This document shows, in pieces, positions 1-10,549 of a stretch of DNA of 34,461 nucleotides (position 1 is its first letter; every line of letters begins with the position of its first letter). Source of the stretch: Sperchopsis tessellata (taxonomy: Eukaryota; Arthropoda; Insecta; Coleoptera; Hydrophilidae); assembly GCA_033557685.1 (NCBI GenBank), contig JAWQRN010000198.1, positions 1 through 34,461 on the forward strand, written 5' to 3'. The translations under genes and the position numbers were made by a program. The notes beneath the pieces were generated by a model. The model ran no database searches. It was not told the origin of the DNA and saw only the letters and a program-made list of their open reading frames with translations.

Positions 1-285
1 AAATCCGTCAACACTTCTGCACCCGCTGGCGCAAGGAGTATTTATTGTCGCTACAGCAAAGATCCAAATGGAATCAACCATCAGTCGATATGCAAGTGGG
101 ATAGATGGTCCTTATCAACGAAGACAACATTCCTCCCTAGCAGTGGCTCCTGGGTAGGGCAATTCAACGTCATCCTGGGAAGGATGGCATGCCAGAGTCG
201 TCTCCATTAGGACCAACTCCGGCATTTTGAAACGAGCCGTAAATCGAATCTCCATTCTATCTATAGAGTCTTGTCCTAGTTCTAA
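1..285 (+). pseudogene. BEL/Pao LTR retrotransposon pol, C-terminal end (broken)
   Basis: The window opens inside the 3' end of a BEL/Pao-type pol gene, in the region after the integrase core. From base 3 the frame reads a stretch containing RWRKEYL and a following LQQRSKW, then a V-G-[D]-M-V-L-I pattern and an I-Q-R-H-P-G-K-D-G motif. This order is typical of the C-terminal domain behind BEL/Pao integrases. Two in-frame stops (near 110 and 138) and a frameshift near 190 break it. The last part reads on in another frame with a V-R-x-x-S-I-R-T-N-S-G pattern up to about 285. It is a dead remnant; its 5' part lies before the window. No LTR could be recognised directly behind it. Family call from motif memory only. 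Confidence 0.75.
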
Positions 286-329
286 CAAATGTTTAAACTT
301 TCAAATAAAGCAATCGACTCAAGAAGTAG

Positions 330-905
330 TGTTATTTTTCCTTGCATCAAAGGCAGGGTGGTCCTTCAAAATACCAGTTTACAACAACAGTGACTAAATC
401 AATGAAGCCACATCTTTGATTCTACTAATCAGATCAAAACAATTTTATATTTTTCAAGAATACCATCAACTGAGTTTTTATAAGATCCTCTATAATTTTC
501 GACAATTCTGAGAGCAAAACATTTAGATAGTAGTTATTTAAATCATTCTCAGTACCACTGTTATGTAGATGTATTACAACAGCTGTTTTCATGCATAGAA
601 GACAAACTTCGCACCCAAATAATAATAATCAAATGCTTGCTTTGGAGTCTATAGACTTTTTAATTTTTATATTATTAACAGAAGTATCCAAATCCATCAC
701 ATTAATGCGAGATTCGAAAAATGAAATATTATTAAAACTCTTCGAGACTCCCAGATTGATACTTTATAATTCAATCAATATCACAAGCAATGGATCATCA
801 ACCACCTCACCATTAATATCAAAGGACAAGATATGTTTAATCCTTTATATGGCTCTATCTATATGTTTATGGGTACATAGTATTTCATTGCACAAAATTT
901 AAAAA
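330..905 (-). pseudogene. LINE reverse transcriptase relic (CR1/Jockey-like)
   Basis: Read on the minus strand, bases about 590 to 400 encode a recognisable non-LTR reverse transcriptase stretch. It has a V-V-I-H-L-H-N-S-G-T pattern, an N-N-Y block, and then L-L-S-E-L-S-K-I-I-E-D-L-I-K-T-Q-L. This is the conserved K-S-G / N-Y-R-P-I-S-L-L / S-K-I-x-E region of CR1- and Jockey-type LINEs. A possible motif A (P-A-F-D) follows near 350 in another frame. The sequence from 600 to 900 reads as a degenerate upstream linker. Stops and frameshifts show it is long dead. The plus-strand open frame at 591-902 is a shadow of this relic. Confidence 0.6.
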
Positions 906-1073
906 AATCAAGTTTGTAGTTAGGACCTTTTAGGATATTATTTATAAATCTATGTATTCCTGATGAGTTCAATATGGTTTGTCAGGTAAATTAATGCGGA
1001 TGGAACCTCATTATGCATAAAAATATCAGATAAAACCCTCCGTCTAATGTCGTGAAGTACCGAAAGTAGCATT

Positions 1074-1840
1074 GTTTAGTCCTCACTGGTGAAAAGTACC
1101 CCTTAAGGGATACTTCCAGTATTACATAAGCATTGCATTACATCAGCATTTCCATCTGTGCAGGGTCATTGTTAAACCTAACGGCTTCTGGATGCTTCCA
1201 ATATGGCAGCGAGTTAGTATCAGTAAGTCTTTTGGAGTGTTAGTCAGTCTCTCTGAACTAGTCGATCTAAAGCAACAAGTCTGTATTTTCACCCCCTATA
1301 GCGTTTTCTATATGATGAAGAATTTTATAAACGATTTTTATTTGCAACCCAACAGTAAACCATAATAACGCCGATTAAAGTTCCATGTCAATGAATATAC
1401 CCCCTTGTGGGCAAGAGAAAGTGTCTTGTATATACACATTGTTTCTTATGTGCTTTGGTTCATGTACATGTTTTGACCACTTCTCCAAGAAGCAGGTCTA
1501 CTTCCTTCTTAATCCACAATCCCATCCTACATTCCTATATTTGATCGCGTCCAGAGACTGATCCAGCCAGAAGCAGATATAAAGTAGCTATAACAGTAGT
1601 CATTTGATACAAATACTGTACTGTTGTTGAAGCACATTTATTGTCCCTTTCATTTTATATTAGATACATGTACTGCTAAATCTTCTGAAAAGACGAATGA
1701 GCTAGAAATACACGTTCACTTCACTAAACAATTTTCATCCGTCTTAAGAGCCATGTTTAAAAGGTCCTTAGACAGCATATACATTTTGCTCTTTCAGCCA
1801 CATCATCTTGACCTATTTATTTAAACATTTCGACCCTATC
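1074..1840 (+). repeat. Dispersed ~760-bp repeat, copy A
   Basis: This stretch is clearly related, in the same orientation, to 23287-24039. Both start with GTTTAGTC followed by a CACT-G-GTGAAAA block. They share a TACTTCCAGTATTAC block, a GTTAAACCTAACGGCTTC block, a CGCGTCCAGAGAC block and a GAGCTAGAAATA block, and both end near CATTTCGA-CCTAT. No open frame is shared between the copies. The TG start and the length would fit a solo LTR, but I see no clear CA end, polypurine tract or primer site, so the class stays open. Confidence 0.7.
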
Positions 1841-3520
1841 GATTATAAGCATACTGCTTCAATATAAAATCCCATTTTAAATATAGTATTTCATTTTGTT
1901 TGCAACTGCATCATCAGATTTGCCTATTGTGTTTATTTTTTAGAAACAACCATAAAACGTTTGTAATATAAACTAAAAGAATTCATGTAGGGGTATGTAG
2001 ATATGAGCAACATGGAATGTTTTCTAGTAAAAAATAAGAAATTATTTTTGATAAATATTTTAAACACGGCAACCTAATCATGAAATGTGCCAACTATCCA
2101 TTACAAAAAGTCTTTCCAGGCAGAAACTGCTTTGAAGTTTTGAAAATTGCTTATGATTTATCCTGATGCAAGAGACATTTTCAGGGCATGAGATATTATT
2201 TCAACAAATGAACTAAACACGCTGATCGGGACATGGCTAAACCTTGCTATATAAAAATAGGCTAGAGTAGGAAATGTACACTAGGGCCGAACAAGGTTGA
2301 TGCCATGTGTACGAGGAAAGTTGCGAGCCAGGGATTCTCGTAACAACTGAAAGTTGATAATCATTATTTCGATTAATACTGTTGGTAATTCTGCGGGAAC
2401 ATGTAGGCAAATACAAACAAAGTACGTGATAAACCTATTCACGTTGCAGCAAGATGACATCTTTTGCACAATAGAGAAGTTGTATAAGAGAAAATACAGT
2501 TTGATGTCGATTTTGTGATAATGCGAGAATGTTTGATGCTTATGATAAACAGAATGAAGAAAGAAACATTTTATAGAGATAATATTCTTGGGCTTTATAT
2601 CAGATGAAGAAAGTGCAAATTTTATTTCCAACTATGTTTTAATGACATATTGCAAAAGTTGCTGAATGCTGGAATGAATATTGCAGATACAGTGTTTCTA
2701 AGAATACCACTTCTCAGCATTCTAGCATTAACTGTAAAGTTCGACAGATGCTTACCTCTCGTGTGTCTACAGCATTAATTTTGGCATTCAACATAAAATG
2801 ACAAGACACTTCCATCCTGGCAACCACGGAAACATTAATTGTTGCTAATATTTTTATGGAGGATATTACTAACCTCATTGCCTGCTAATCTGTTACTTTT
2901 GAGTTAGCATGAATATTATACATTTTGAAGTTTTTGACATATTTGTCTCCTTTACAAGATTTTTTACATCTTTTTAATATTTTTAGGCACATGATTATAA
3001 ACATAAAAGCTACAGAATATATAATGCATCTCTTTTTATTATCATCCATATACAAGAAATCCACAAACTTTAATATGTAATATAAACAGTATGCATTTAA
3101 AACTAAAATTCTCATTTATATGCTATATATGTATACAATAAATAACTAATATACACATTTCAGTATATTTCTCCTTCTTAAGGATACATTATGCAAAATA
3201 AAAGAATTTATGAAAAACACCTAGAAAGAAAATAAAAACAACAAATAACTATACTGGGTGTTCCTCATAATTCCAAAGTAGCTTTTTGCAAGTCTTACAT
3301 AATAATAGTAAGTATATTATATATATAGTATATTTATCACAAGCTTTGCATTAGTACCCATACTAAAGTAGACCAAAACTATTGAGGTTTGTTAAATATA
3401 GTATTTCTAAAAAATATACAGTATTATATAAAAAGATACGTATGATTTCTGCATCAATACTTTCATATTTACTAATTTATTGAATCAATAGTCTCTAGTA
3501 GGGCTGGGATTTTGTTTCGA
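1841..3520. other. No gene recognised; AT-rich
   Basis: This stretch has only short open frames. The longest is 116 codons on the minus strand at 2281-2631, and it has no recognisable domain. I found no splice-compatible exon series, no structured RNA and no clear repeat boundaries here. Confidence 0.5.
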
Positions 3521-3677
3521 TTAATTGATAAAATTATTGATTAATCGATCTTTGATATATTTCAAAAAATAATCTATTAATGAAAATTTCATTAAACAAT
3601 TATTTGATTAATCCATTATTTACTTAATCCATTATTTGATTATTAGTTTTTTTGATTAATCAATTATTTGATAAATC
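3520..3677. repeat. AT-rich simple repeat (ATTGATTAATC-like)
   Basis: Irregular repeats of ATTATTTGATTAATC-like units run through this stretch and resume after 4020. The foldback element at 3678-4020 sits inside this array. Low-complexity DNA; no coding content. Confidence 0.7.
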
Positions 3678-4020
3678 TCTTCAGGTTTTCTGGGAGATAA
3701 CCGTGTGTTGGTTTTTCTTTCGTCCACCCTTGCAGGGGACATTATCAAGACATGTAGCTCTCATAAGTGCTAGTCAAAGAAACGAAGAAATTTTATTACA
3801 TGAATTGCACTTGTGACAGTTACATGAAAGGTCGGCACCTATATCTAGCACTTTTCAGAGCTACATAGCAATCTATTATTAGCTTTTAAGAACTACATGT
3901 CTTGATAATGTCCCCTGCAACGGTAGACGAAACGTCGGGAAAAACAAAATCCAACACACGGCTATCTCCCGGAAAACCTGAAGATATTTACTATAGTTGT
4001 AGAAGTCTACGTACTGAATC
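3678..4020 (+). mobile_element. Foldback element 1, Penelope-like non-autonomous
   Basis: A 343-bp element whose ends fold back on each other. The left arm (about 3678-3770) is the inverted copy of the right arm (about 3881-3988), with roughly 100-nt arms, good identity and about 110 nt between them. It is flanked by identical 12-bp direct repeats ATTTGATAAATC (3666-3677 and 4021-4032), which look like a target-site duplication, although the surrounding DNA is itself repetitive. The right arm holds a CTTGATAATG ... GAAACGTCGGG core that resembles a decayed hammerhead ribozyme of the kind known in Penelope-like elements. A tail ending GAAGTCTA is shared with the copies at 9127 and 20971. No protein is encoded. 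Family assignment is inference. Confidence 0.65.
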
Positions 4021-4636
4021 ATTTGATAAATCAATTTATTGATTATCGATTATTTGATCATATAACAAAGTACCATACTAGTTTTTTCTTAATTATAAAA
4101 TATTTCGACAATGGAAAAAATGTTTATCATGTTAAAGTTCCACAAACTTGCTTATTATTCATTATTAAATTATCATTTTTTTAATGAATATAATTTGAAA
4201 AGCTACTAAAATAGTGCCACAGTCTACCCTGTTCATTATTTTTTTCTATTGTCGATACCTCATACATACCTCAACAAGTAATGAGATTTATTTTAACAAT
4301 AAATTGATCTTTTAATGAATTTTTTCCTTTTTTTAAACCAAAAACGAGCATATTATAAGATTTTTTTTATGAGTAACTTTTTTAAAATAAAATGTCTACG
4401 ATATCTCATATTATAAAAATGAAATTGGTACTATTTTCTGAAATAAATTTGGTAAAAACAGTAAGTGAACAGCTTATGAGTAAATAACAATAAAAATATA
4501 GCGAGAAGCATCTAACAATCTGTATTGGAATTTTTTAAACTCTTCAAATATAAATATGAAAATATTAGGTTATAATCTAAGGTAATATAAAACATTGATA
4601 AACAAAATCTGCAAATCTGCTTGTCAATTCAGTATA

Positions 4637-4857
4637 AGGAGGTAGTGACGTCATCATAAATCAGTGCGAGAGAGTCAGTAGCACCAGTAGTTTTAGGTTA
4701 TAGTATTATATTATCTGACAAATAATGATGTACGAAATAGGCAGTGTTTCCAGCGTGCGCAGCTGCTAGGACAGTAGATAGCTGCACTCTCCCTAGTTTT
4801 AGATTTGAACTCCACCAAATCGAAATAGACTGATTGCGCATGATGTCAGTACCTCCT
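4637..4857. mobile_element. MITE with ~30-bp inverted ends and TA flanks
   Basis: A 221-bp element with terminal inverted repeats that start AGGAGGTA and continue with a TGACGTCAT / TGACATCAT block, about 30 bp with a few mismatches. TA dinucleotides flank both ends (4635-4636 and 4858-4859), as expected for insertion by a Tc1/mariner-type transposase. The inside has no open frame of note. Likely a non-autonomous miniature element; the exact superfamily is inferred only from the TA flanks. Confidence 0.65.
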
Positions 4858-5189
4858 TACAGTCAATAGACTATATCAACCATCCCAACTTAGATCACAT
4901 GTGCTTTTATTATCTATTTTCTTCAAACACATAGTCATGTGATTCAGTAAATTTAATTGACTTATAGATATATTTAAATATACTACTCGACAGTACATTA
5001 CCTATTGTAAATAAGGAAAATCAAAAATTCAAACTAGGAAAAACAAATGAAAAATAAAAAGATATATTGAGTGGGTTTCTGTTGCGTAAACTAAATGCTG
5101 TACGTCACGATAAGCAGTACATATTCTAAATAGGGGTGAAGCCATCTCTAGATAGGTGCAGATCAGGGGTCAAAATAATGTTCAGTGAA

Positions 5190-5470
5190 ACCTAGTTACA
5201 AATTAGAAATTATCTTAGAAATGTATGCAACAAGAGACAGATTGATAGAGTGAGAAATTCATGGGTGTTAAATGAGTATGATGTGAGGGATGGTATGGCA
5301 GATCACATGGAAAAAATGGTTAGATGGTGTTGGTGTAACTCTGTAAAGTAGACAAGTTAGAAATAAAAGAAAAAGAGTATGTACGACAAGGTGGTATATA
5401 CTAGAGAAATTTTTCAGGATAAGAAGCATTGGAAAAGTCTTACTGCTAGTAGTACCCACCTCAAAAGGGC
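5190..5470 (+). pseudogene. LINE reverse transcriptase C-terminal relic
   Basis: In the plus strand the frame beginning near 5193 reads N-Y-L-R-N-V-C-N-K, then D-R-V-R-N-S-W-V-L-N-E, and ends in V-R-W-C-W-C. This is the pattern of the post-reverse-transcriptase region of RTE-like LINEs (D-R-x-R-N ... L-R-W-x-G-H). Stop codons follow at about 5350. A basic stretch after it may be the decayed tail of the same element. The 5379-5567 open frame overlaps it and has no function I can recognise. Confidence 0.45.
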
Positions 5471-5479
5471 TTCGCAAGG

Positions 5480-5985
5480 GCGTATAATAATAGATATAGT
5501 TTTAGAAAAATTAATAATAAGAAATATTTGTACCTCGCACTCAAAGAACACATGCAGTACGAGTTAATTAAATTGTGGCAGATATAAAAAACATTATTTG
5601 GATTTGCTCAACAAGTTAAGAGTAAGCCATTACTAAGGTGGGATCGATATTCAAGCCTAGACCAAAAATAAACAAAAAAGATGACGGATGACATTACAAT
5701 GGCAAAATTCTTTGGAGGTTCTAACACAACCAAGCTTACAAGAAGACGTAACACAAATATCTGATATGAGGTTTAAAGTTAAACTCTCAAAAAAAACAAG
5801 TTTTCATAAGAACTTAACATTACTTGCTGATATTGAAATGAAAGAGGTTGGTAGTACACCAATCCCAAAAAACAAAAGTATTGTTCAGCATAATGTAGTA
5901 AAAGAACGCATTTTATGATCAGTTGTACATATTTTCAAACAAGACTTGTTTAACAATTTGTTGCTTCCTTGACCGCACATGAATG
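5480..5985. other. No gene recognised
   Basis: A 76-codon open frame at 5688-5918 is the longest here and has no recognisable domain. Nothing else could be supported. Confidence 0.4.
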
Positions 5986-5987
5986 TA

Positions 5988-6106
5988 TTATTTTGATATT
6001 TGATTAAATCAAATCTCAAGCAGATCGGCCAAGTCAATATATTAAATACAGAAATCAAGACTTGGCATATCTGCTTGAGATTTGATTTAATAAAATATCA
6101 AAATAA
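5988..6106. repeat. Long hairpin, 48-nt arms with three mismatches
   Basis: Bases 5988-6035 are the reverse complement of 6059-6106 over 48 nt with only three mismatches, leaving a 23-nt AT-rich loop. The stem contains CTCAAGCAGAT and CCAAGTC blocks. It could be a small palindromic MITE or, if transcribed, a source of small RNA. No flanking duplication was found. Confidence 0.8.
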
Positions 6107-6229
6107 GGCTTGTTTACATTTGCACCAAGTGACAAATAACATTGCAGAAATGTACCCAAATGTGCATCTTTCAATGACTAGTTTAATAGCTTCATATGAC
6201 TTTCAATGTTATTGAAGTGAGGAACAGAA

Positions 6230-7060
6230 TGTATTCAATGCTGCTTAGTGGCGTTACTGCGTCCACAATTTTTGTCAGCCACAAATGATGCTGCTAACTT
6301 ATAAAATATAAAGAACACTTTTTTCCTGATTTTTGAATAGAGCAATCATTCCTTTGTCAAACCCCAAAGTTTTATGTTGTGTCTCCCTACCAGACTGGTT
6401 TTTAGTCTGCCAACCAATTACAAACTATTCACAGACACATGTTCAAGTCCACAAATTATATAAGTTCATAATTCATATGAGTACTAAGAATTCACCTACA
6501 AAATGCATTTAAACATATAGATTAACAGAACATCAGCGCAAAGCTGGAAAAGAGGTCACAAACAATTACGCAGAAACACATCCAAACATCAAAAAAACAA
6601 CACGAAAATAGAAGAAAATCACAATCAACCCAAAACTCTAATTTCTTTGATTACTTCATCATTAGCAAACCAAATCTAACCAAAGAAAAGGAAAAATACG
6701 TGTACACTACTAGCAACAAGATTGTATTGTTCATAATTCTCTGAAATACTAAATTCAGGACAGAGTTTCTTAACAAATCAAAAGGTCTAAAGATCTTGTT
6801 GTGTCTAGAACCTAACCTAGGTAGTTGATAATTATGTATCGAAAGAATTAAAAATCGACAAGAGATCTTCGTTTCACAAGCATTAACATACCGTATTACA
6901 GATGTAAAAGCCCACCCTTAAAAGTCAAAAAATTAACTTTAAAATAGCGGATCAACTTATACACTGGACCACTAACATTATTAAATATCGCAATTTTAAG
7001 ACAAAATTTGCCTTTCAGCTTATATGCCGGTCGGCCTATAGCCTGGTATATACAGTAATC
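6230..7060. other. No certain gene; possible LINE debris
   Basis: No intact frame is present. A plus-strand stretch near 6530-6660 can be read as basic, lysine-rich coding debris, but it does not match a motif I can name. Otherwise AT-rich DNA. Confidence 0.35.
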
Positions 7061-7063
7061 ATC

Positions 7064-7640
7064 TCAAGTGTGACCTATATTTAGCCCCAACATATTCTGG
7101 AAAATTATGATACTTTTCGTGAATCTTCTCTGGATCATCTCCAATCTAAGAAAGTGATAATTGTAAAAAAGTGACCAGATATTACTGCAATACTCAAGAT
7201 AGGCCGTCACATAATATTTGTGCCATCTCTTCATTGCATCACCCATTACTCATACGAATTATGAAGCCTAACATATGGAGCTGTTTTTCATTAATACAAA
7301 CATCCAAATTGTTTACAACACCATATCATTTCAAATCCATTCCATTCAGACTATAACTATCACCTACAATCTCATGATTCCCGATTTACTCTATGTATTG
7401 ACATTTGCTAACTTTAAATTGAAGATCATTTGCCTCACACCAAGAAGAACCTCAGTCAAGATTCCTATGCAAAACCTCAGAGTGAAAATCTTCAGGTCAA
7501 CGGCATAAGATAAATAATGTTTTATGATTAAGTCAGATCATTTGTAAAAACCAAGAAAAGTATTGGTCTAAGGTGAGTAGCCTGTGGAACACCAGATGTA
7601 ATTCTGTAGACATCTGTCCCTGCAGAAATGCCCTAAAGGT
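7064..7640 (-). pseudogene. LINE reverse transcriptase relic, thumb and palm part
   Basis: The minus strand reads T-S-G-V-P-Q followed by a L-R-P-I-L-F-L-V-F-T-N-D-L motif near 7600-7540. This is the conserved S-G-V-P-Q-G-x-x-L-G-P-x-L-F block of LINE reverse transcriptases. Further on (about 7200-7090) it reads L-E-Y-C-S-N-I-W, then an L-E-x-I-Q-R-R-F-T-K block, the typical C-terminal region of CR1/Jockey-type LINEs. Several stops and frameshifts lie between. It continues the minus-strand LINE at 8040-8560, from which it is separated by an opposite-strand fragment. Confidence 0.65.
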
Positions 7641-8035
7641 GCAATCATGCATGAAATACACATATTCTGAAAAAATTACTCAATACGATGCTTTTCATAC
7701 CAAAGTTATTACTAAGTCACGGTTTAAGGATACAACTATCTCCAGTTACTTTTCAATAATCATTATAAGACTTAAATCTGAACATGGCTTGTCTCCAGCA
7801 TATCTTCACAAAATCAACATTCTGGACTCACCGTCAAGTCCGTGCGCTGATCTAAACCACATTTGTTTTGATCACAGCTTATATTGGGACATATCAAGTA
7901 GATTGAAAACTGATTTATCGAAACTGAATATTCCCCTTCTTGTTAGTATTCTGGTCTCTCTGCTTTCCAATGTAAAAGATATGTACGTTTTGCTGATGGA
8001 GTTTTTGAAAACATTGTCCATTCAAATTTAAGCAA
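7625..8035 (+). pseudogene. LINE ORF2 C-terminal tail, opposite to its host LINE
   Basis: A plus-strand open frame whose last ~100 codons resemble the C-terminal RNase H/zinc-knuckle tail of Jockey/I-type LINEs. It has an I-I-R-L-K-S-E-H-G block, then K-I-N-I-L-D, a D-L-N-H-I-C-F-D-H block (normally H-I-F-F-E-C) and a hydrophobic end. It lies between two minus-strand LINE pieces, so it probably arrived as a separate insertion or by inversion. The frame is open for 152 codons but has no start context or upstream polymerase, so it is a fragment. Confidence 0.5.
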
Positions 8036-8560
8036 ATCGTTAAATGTTGCAAACTGGAAGTAGACGATTTGACATTTCAGTATATATGGGACCTGAGTTC
8101 TAGAACCGAACTGTGATGACAAAAAATCTTTAAAGGACCAGGTCAACAGGCTCCTCAAATACAGATGCGAAATACTTCACAAAGATATTGACAACTTCGT
8201 TAGGCTCCAAAAACATCTACACACCATCAGAGACAATTGATGGAAAATAACTATCCTGTTTACTGTTTTTAACATAGGACCAAAAAGATTTAGGATACTC
8301 TTCTTATATTCGGTTTAGTTCTCTCAATGTAAGAGACTGAAATATGGTAACTCCTATGTCTAATTTAATCATTTAATCTAGATAATTCCCTTAAATTTTT
8401 CTAATTCTCTTTCTAAACATATTCTTGAGACTAATTATCCCGATTATCTCGCCATCTAACCAAGAAGTTTATTCCCTAACTTGAATAGGTTTTTTTGAGC
8501 ATATTCACAACGATTCGAGATAAAACTGACTAGAAGTATCCCACCGTACCAACAACGTCC
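8036..8560 (-). pseudogene. LINE endonuclease-RT linker relic
   Basis: On the minus strand this region reads W-L-D-G-E-I near 8450, then short basic helices, a Y-P-K-S-F-W-S-Y-V block near 8290, an S-I-V-S-D-G-V block, and F-V-K-Y-F-A-S-V-F near 8170. That order (W-x-D-x-E-I, S-x-W-x-Y-I, A-x-Y-F-x-S-V-F) is the linker between endonuclease and reverse transcriptase in CR1/Jockey-type LINEs. Stops occur. It is probably the upstream part of the element whose palm is at 7064-7640. Confidence 0.55.
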
Positions 8561-9126
8561 AAATTCTGAAACTCAAGAGACTAATCATATATAGCAATAG
8601 CCGGATTGATTCATAATACTTTTGCTAGCAAATAGAAAGTCACTTAACCTTCATAGCAAACAGCATAAATTCATAACACGAGAAAACAAAAACAATCAAA
8701 AAGGAACAAATAAACGTCTTCCTCCTAATAACCATGGCATACTCATGAGGTGACTTCTTCACATAAAAGGTCGGAAAAAAGTCTTGATAGAATGTTCGCG
8801 GAGTAACCGTGTATCATCTCTGACGTGTTTTGTACTTATGGCAAGTAAGCTTAGCCAATAATATTCAGGTTCTGGATAGAAAGAGAGGGATTTATAAAAC
8901 GCTGGATGGCCCTTTGTATAATCGAAGATTTCTACCCGTATTTTTTACTTTAAATCGGATAAATTGTCTGTTTCGCTGAGACTGAATGCTCTGTAAACCA
9001 GAGAATTTACTGCTGAAATTTTCTGAGTAGGGTGGTGTGAAAATGTGGCGTGGAGGTACCTATTAGCAACCCCCAATATATATATATATTAGTCGGTAAA
9101 CTACGAAAATCCATTTATTTCTTGAC
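8561..9126. other. No gene recognised
   Basis: No open frame or motif I can support. A short block near 8744-8782 (CATGAGGT ... ACATAAAAGGT) loosely resembles the direct repeats at 17819 and 19172. A TATATATATATA run lies at about 9079-9090. Confidence 0.4.
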
Positions 9127-9352
9127 TAGCACTTTTGAGAGCTACATGTTATTCTATTATTAGCACTTTTTAGAGCTGGTCGGCACCTACATCTTGCACT
9201 TTTCAAAGCTCCATGGTAATCTATGAATAGCACTTTTAAGAGATACAGGTCTTGATAATGTCCCCTGCAACACTGGATGAAACTTCAGCAAAAACAAAAG
9301 CCAAAAGCCGGAAAACCTGCAGATATTTACTGTGGCCGTGGAAGTCTATGCA
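9127..9352 (+). mobile_element. Foldback family copy 2 (right half only)
   Basis: This copy matches the right half of foldback element 1. It has the GGTCGGCACCTA block, the TCTTGATAATGTCCCCTGCAAC block, a GATGAAACTTCAG core in place of GACGAAACGTCGG, the CCGGAAAACCTG block and the final GGAAGTCTATGCACT. It also carries about four irregular tandem units of AGCACTTTTnAGAGCTACATG-like sequence (9128-9248), which occur once or twice in element 1. The left, inverted arm is absent, so it is truncated. Confidence 0.7.
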
Positions 9353-10545
9353 CTAACATTGTATTCTTTTTGGCAATCATCTTTTCAATAAGCAAATAAT
9401 TAGACAGTAAAACAGATTGCTTATGAAATGAACTGTTTGACCTAGCTCACCTATGGCTACCTGAGTGAAAACAAGAACTTAACCGCAGTATGATATTTTC
9501 TCTAACCAAAGCGCAAAACAAAATCAGGGGTTTGATGCTCTGTTTTCAAAGATTATCATGTTCATACAAATATGCGTTTTTTGGGATATTAATATCCGGT
9601 TGCATTGACATGTCTTTAGAACAAACTTAATCATAAGATAGAAAATTAAAATCTTGTCTTAAAAGTGCACACTAACTAAAAATATTAGGGTCCCAAATAA
9701 GATATATTGTGCAAATCAATAGATTACATTTCAAATTCACCGTTAATAGTTACAATTATTTAATTTGGTGGTGCTTTGTGTTAATTTATTAATTTTCAAA
9801 ATGAAGAACATATTAGGTGTATTTTTGTCAATGTTATTTCAGGTATTAGAGATGTTCAATTCGCAACAAATCAAATTGAATGTTATATTTTGTTCTATGG
9901 ATGTAGATCTGCCAAGTAAATTCAAAACCTTGGCTAAGATTGTGGTAAGATGTTTTTGTGTGGCGTAATTAAGTTGTTGGTCTGTTCTAAATTTAAACTT
10001 ACATCTGCAGTTTTTAGTCTCTGTGACTTTTTGAAATAAAAAATAATTAGTGATTTCCCATGACATTTATTTTCTAATATAAATGCATAGTTTTTTTCAG
10101 GAATAAAGTAAAAATTTTTATATAATAATCCACGACCTAAAACAGAGTTTGCAAAACTGGAGGCAATTGTCCTAATGAAGGTCCTAGATAATATAATATA
10201 ATTTATAATACCAGTTTTAAGATTTTATTATTTGTATGGAATTTATAATAAAACTCAGTATCAATGAATATTTTATAACGCACACTTACCTAGGGGTGCG
10301 GACTAGATCAAAATTTAAATGACATTTTTAAATGTTAATAAAAACTATGTCTATGACTTATATTGATTTATGTAGTTCAACCTTAGAACTAAAATTATGT
10401 TTTCAATTTAGATTAGCAAAAATCGGGACATATTTATTTCCTTCTCATTAAAAAACTCATATATACATTGTATTTTGTACTTTTTTGTATCAGAATGCTG
10501 ATAATTTATAAATATACGGGCAATACATTTAAGATCTTTTTAAAC
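9353..10545. other. No gene recognised; AT-rich
   Basis: Only short open frames, such as 67 codons at 9765-9968 with a hydrophobic start, which lacks any supporting neighbour or motif. No repeat or RNA gene was recognised. Confidence 0.4.
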
Positions 10546-10549
10546 ACTC

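Noticed and set aside
2281..2631. 116-codon minus-strand open frame
   Set aside because: Longest frame in its region, but no motif, no splice partner and composition typical of AT-rich noncoding DNA.
9765..9968. Possible small secreted protein with a hydrophobic start
   Set aside because: No clear signal cleavage context, no upstream regulatory sign and no neighbouring gene; a 67-codon frame is expected by chance here.
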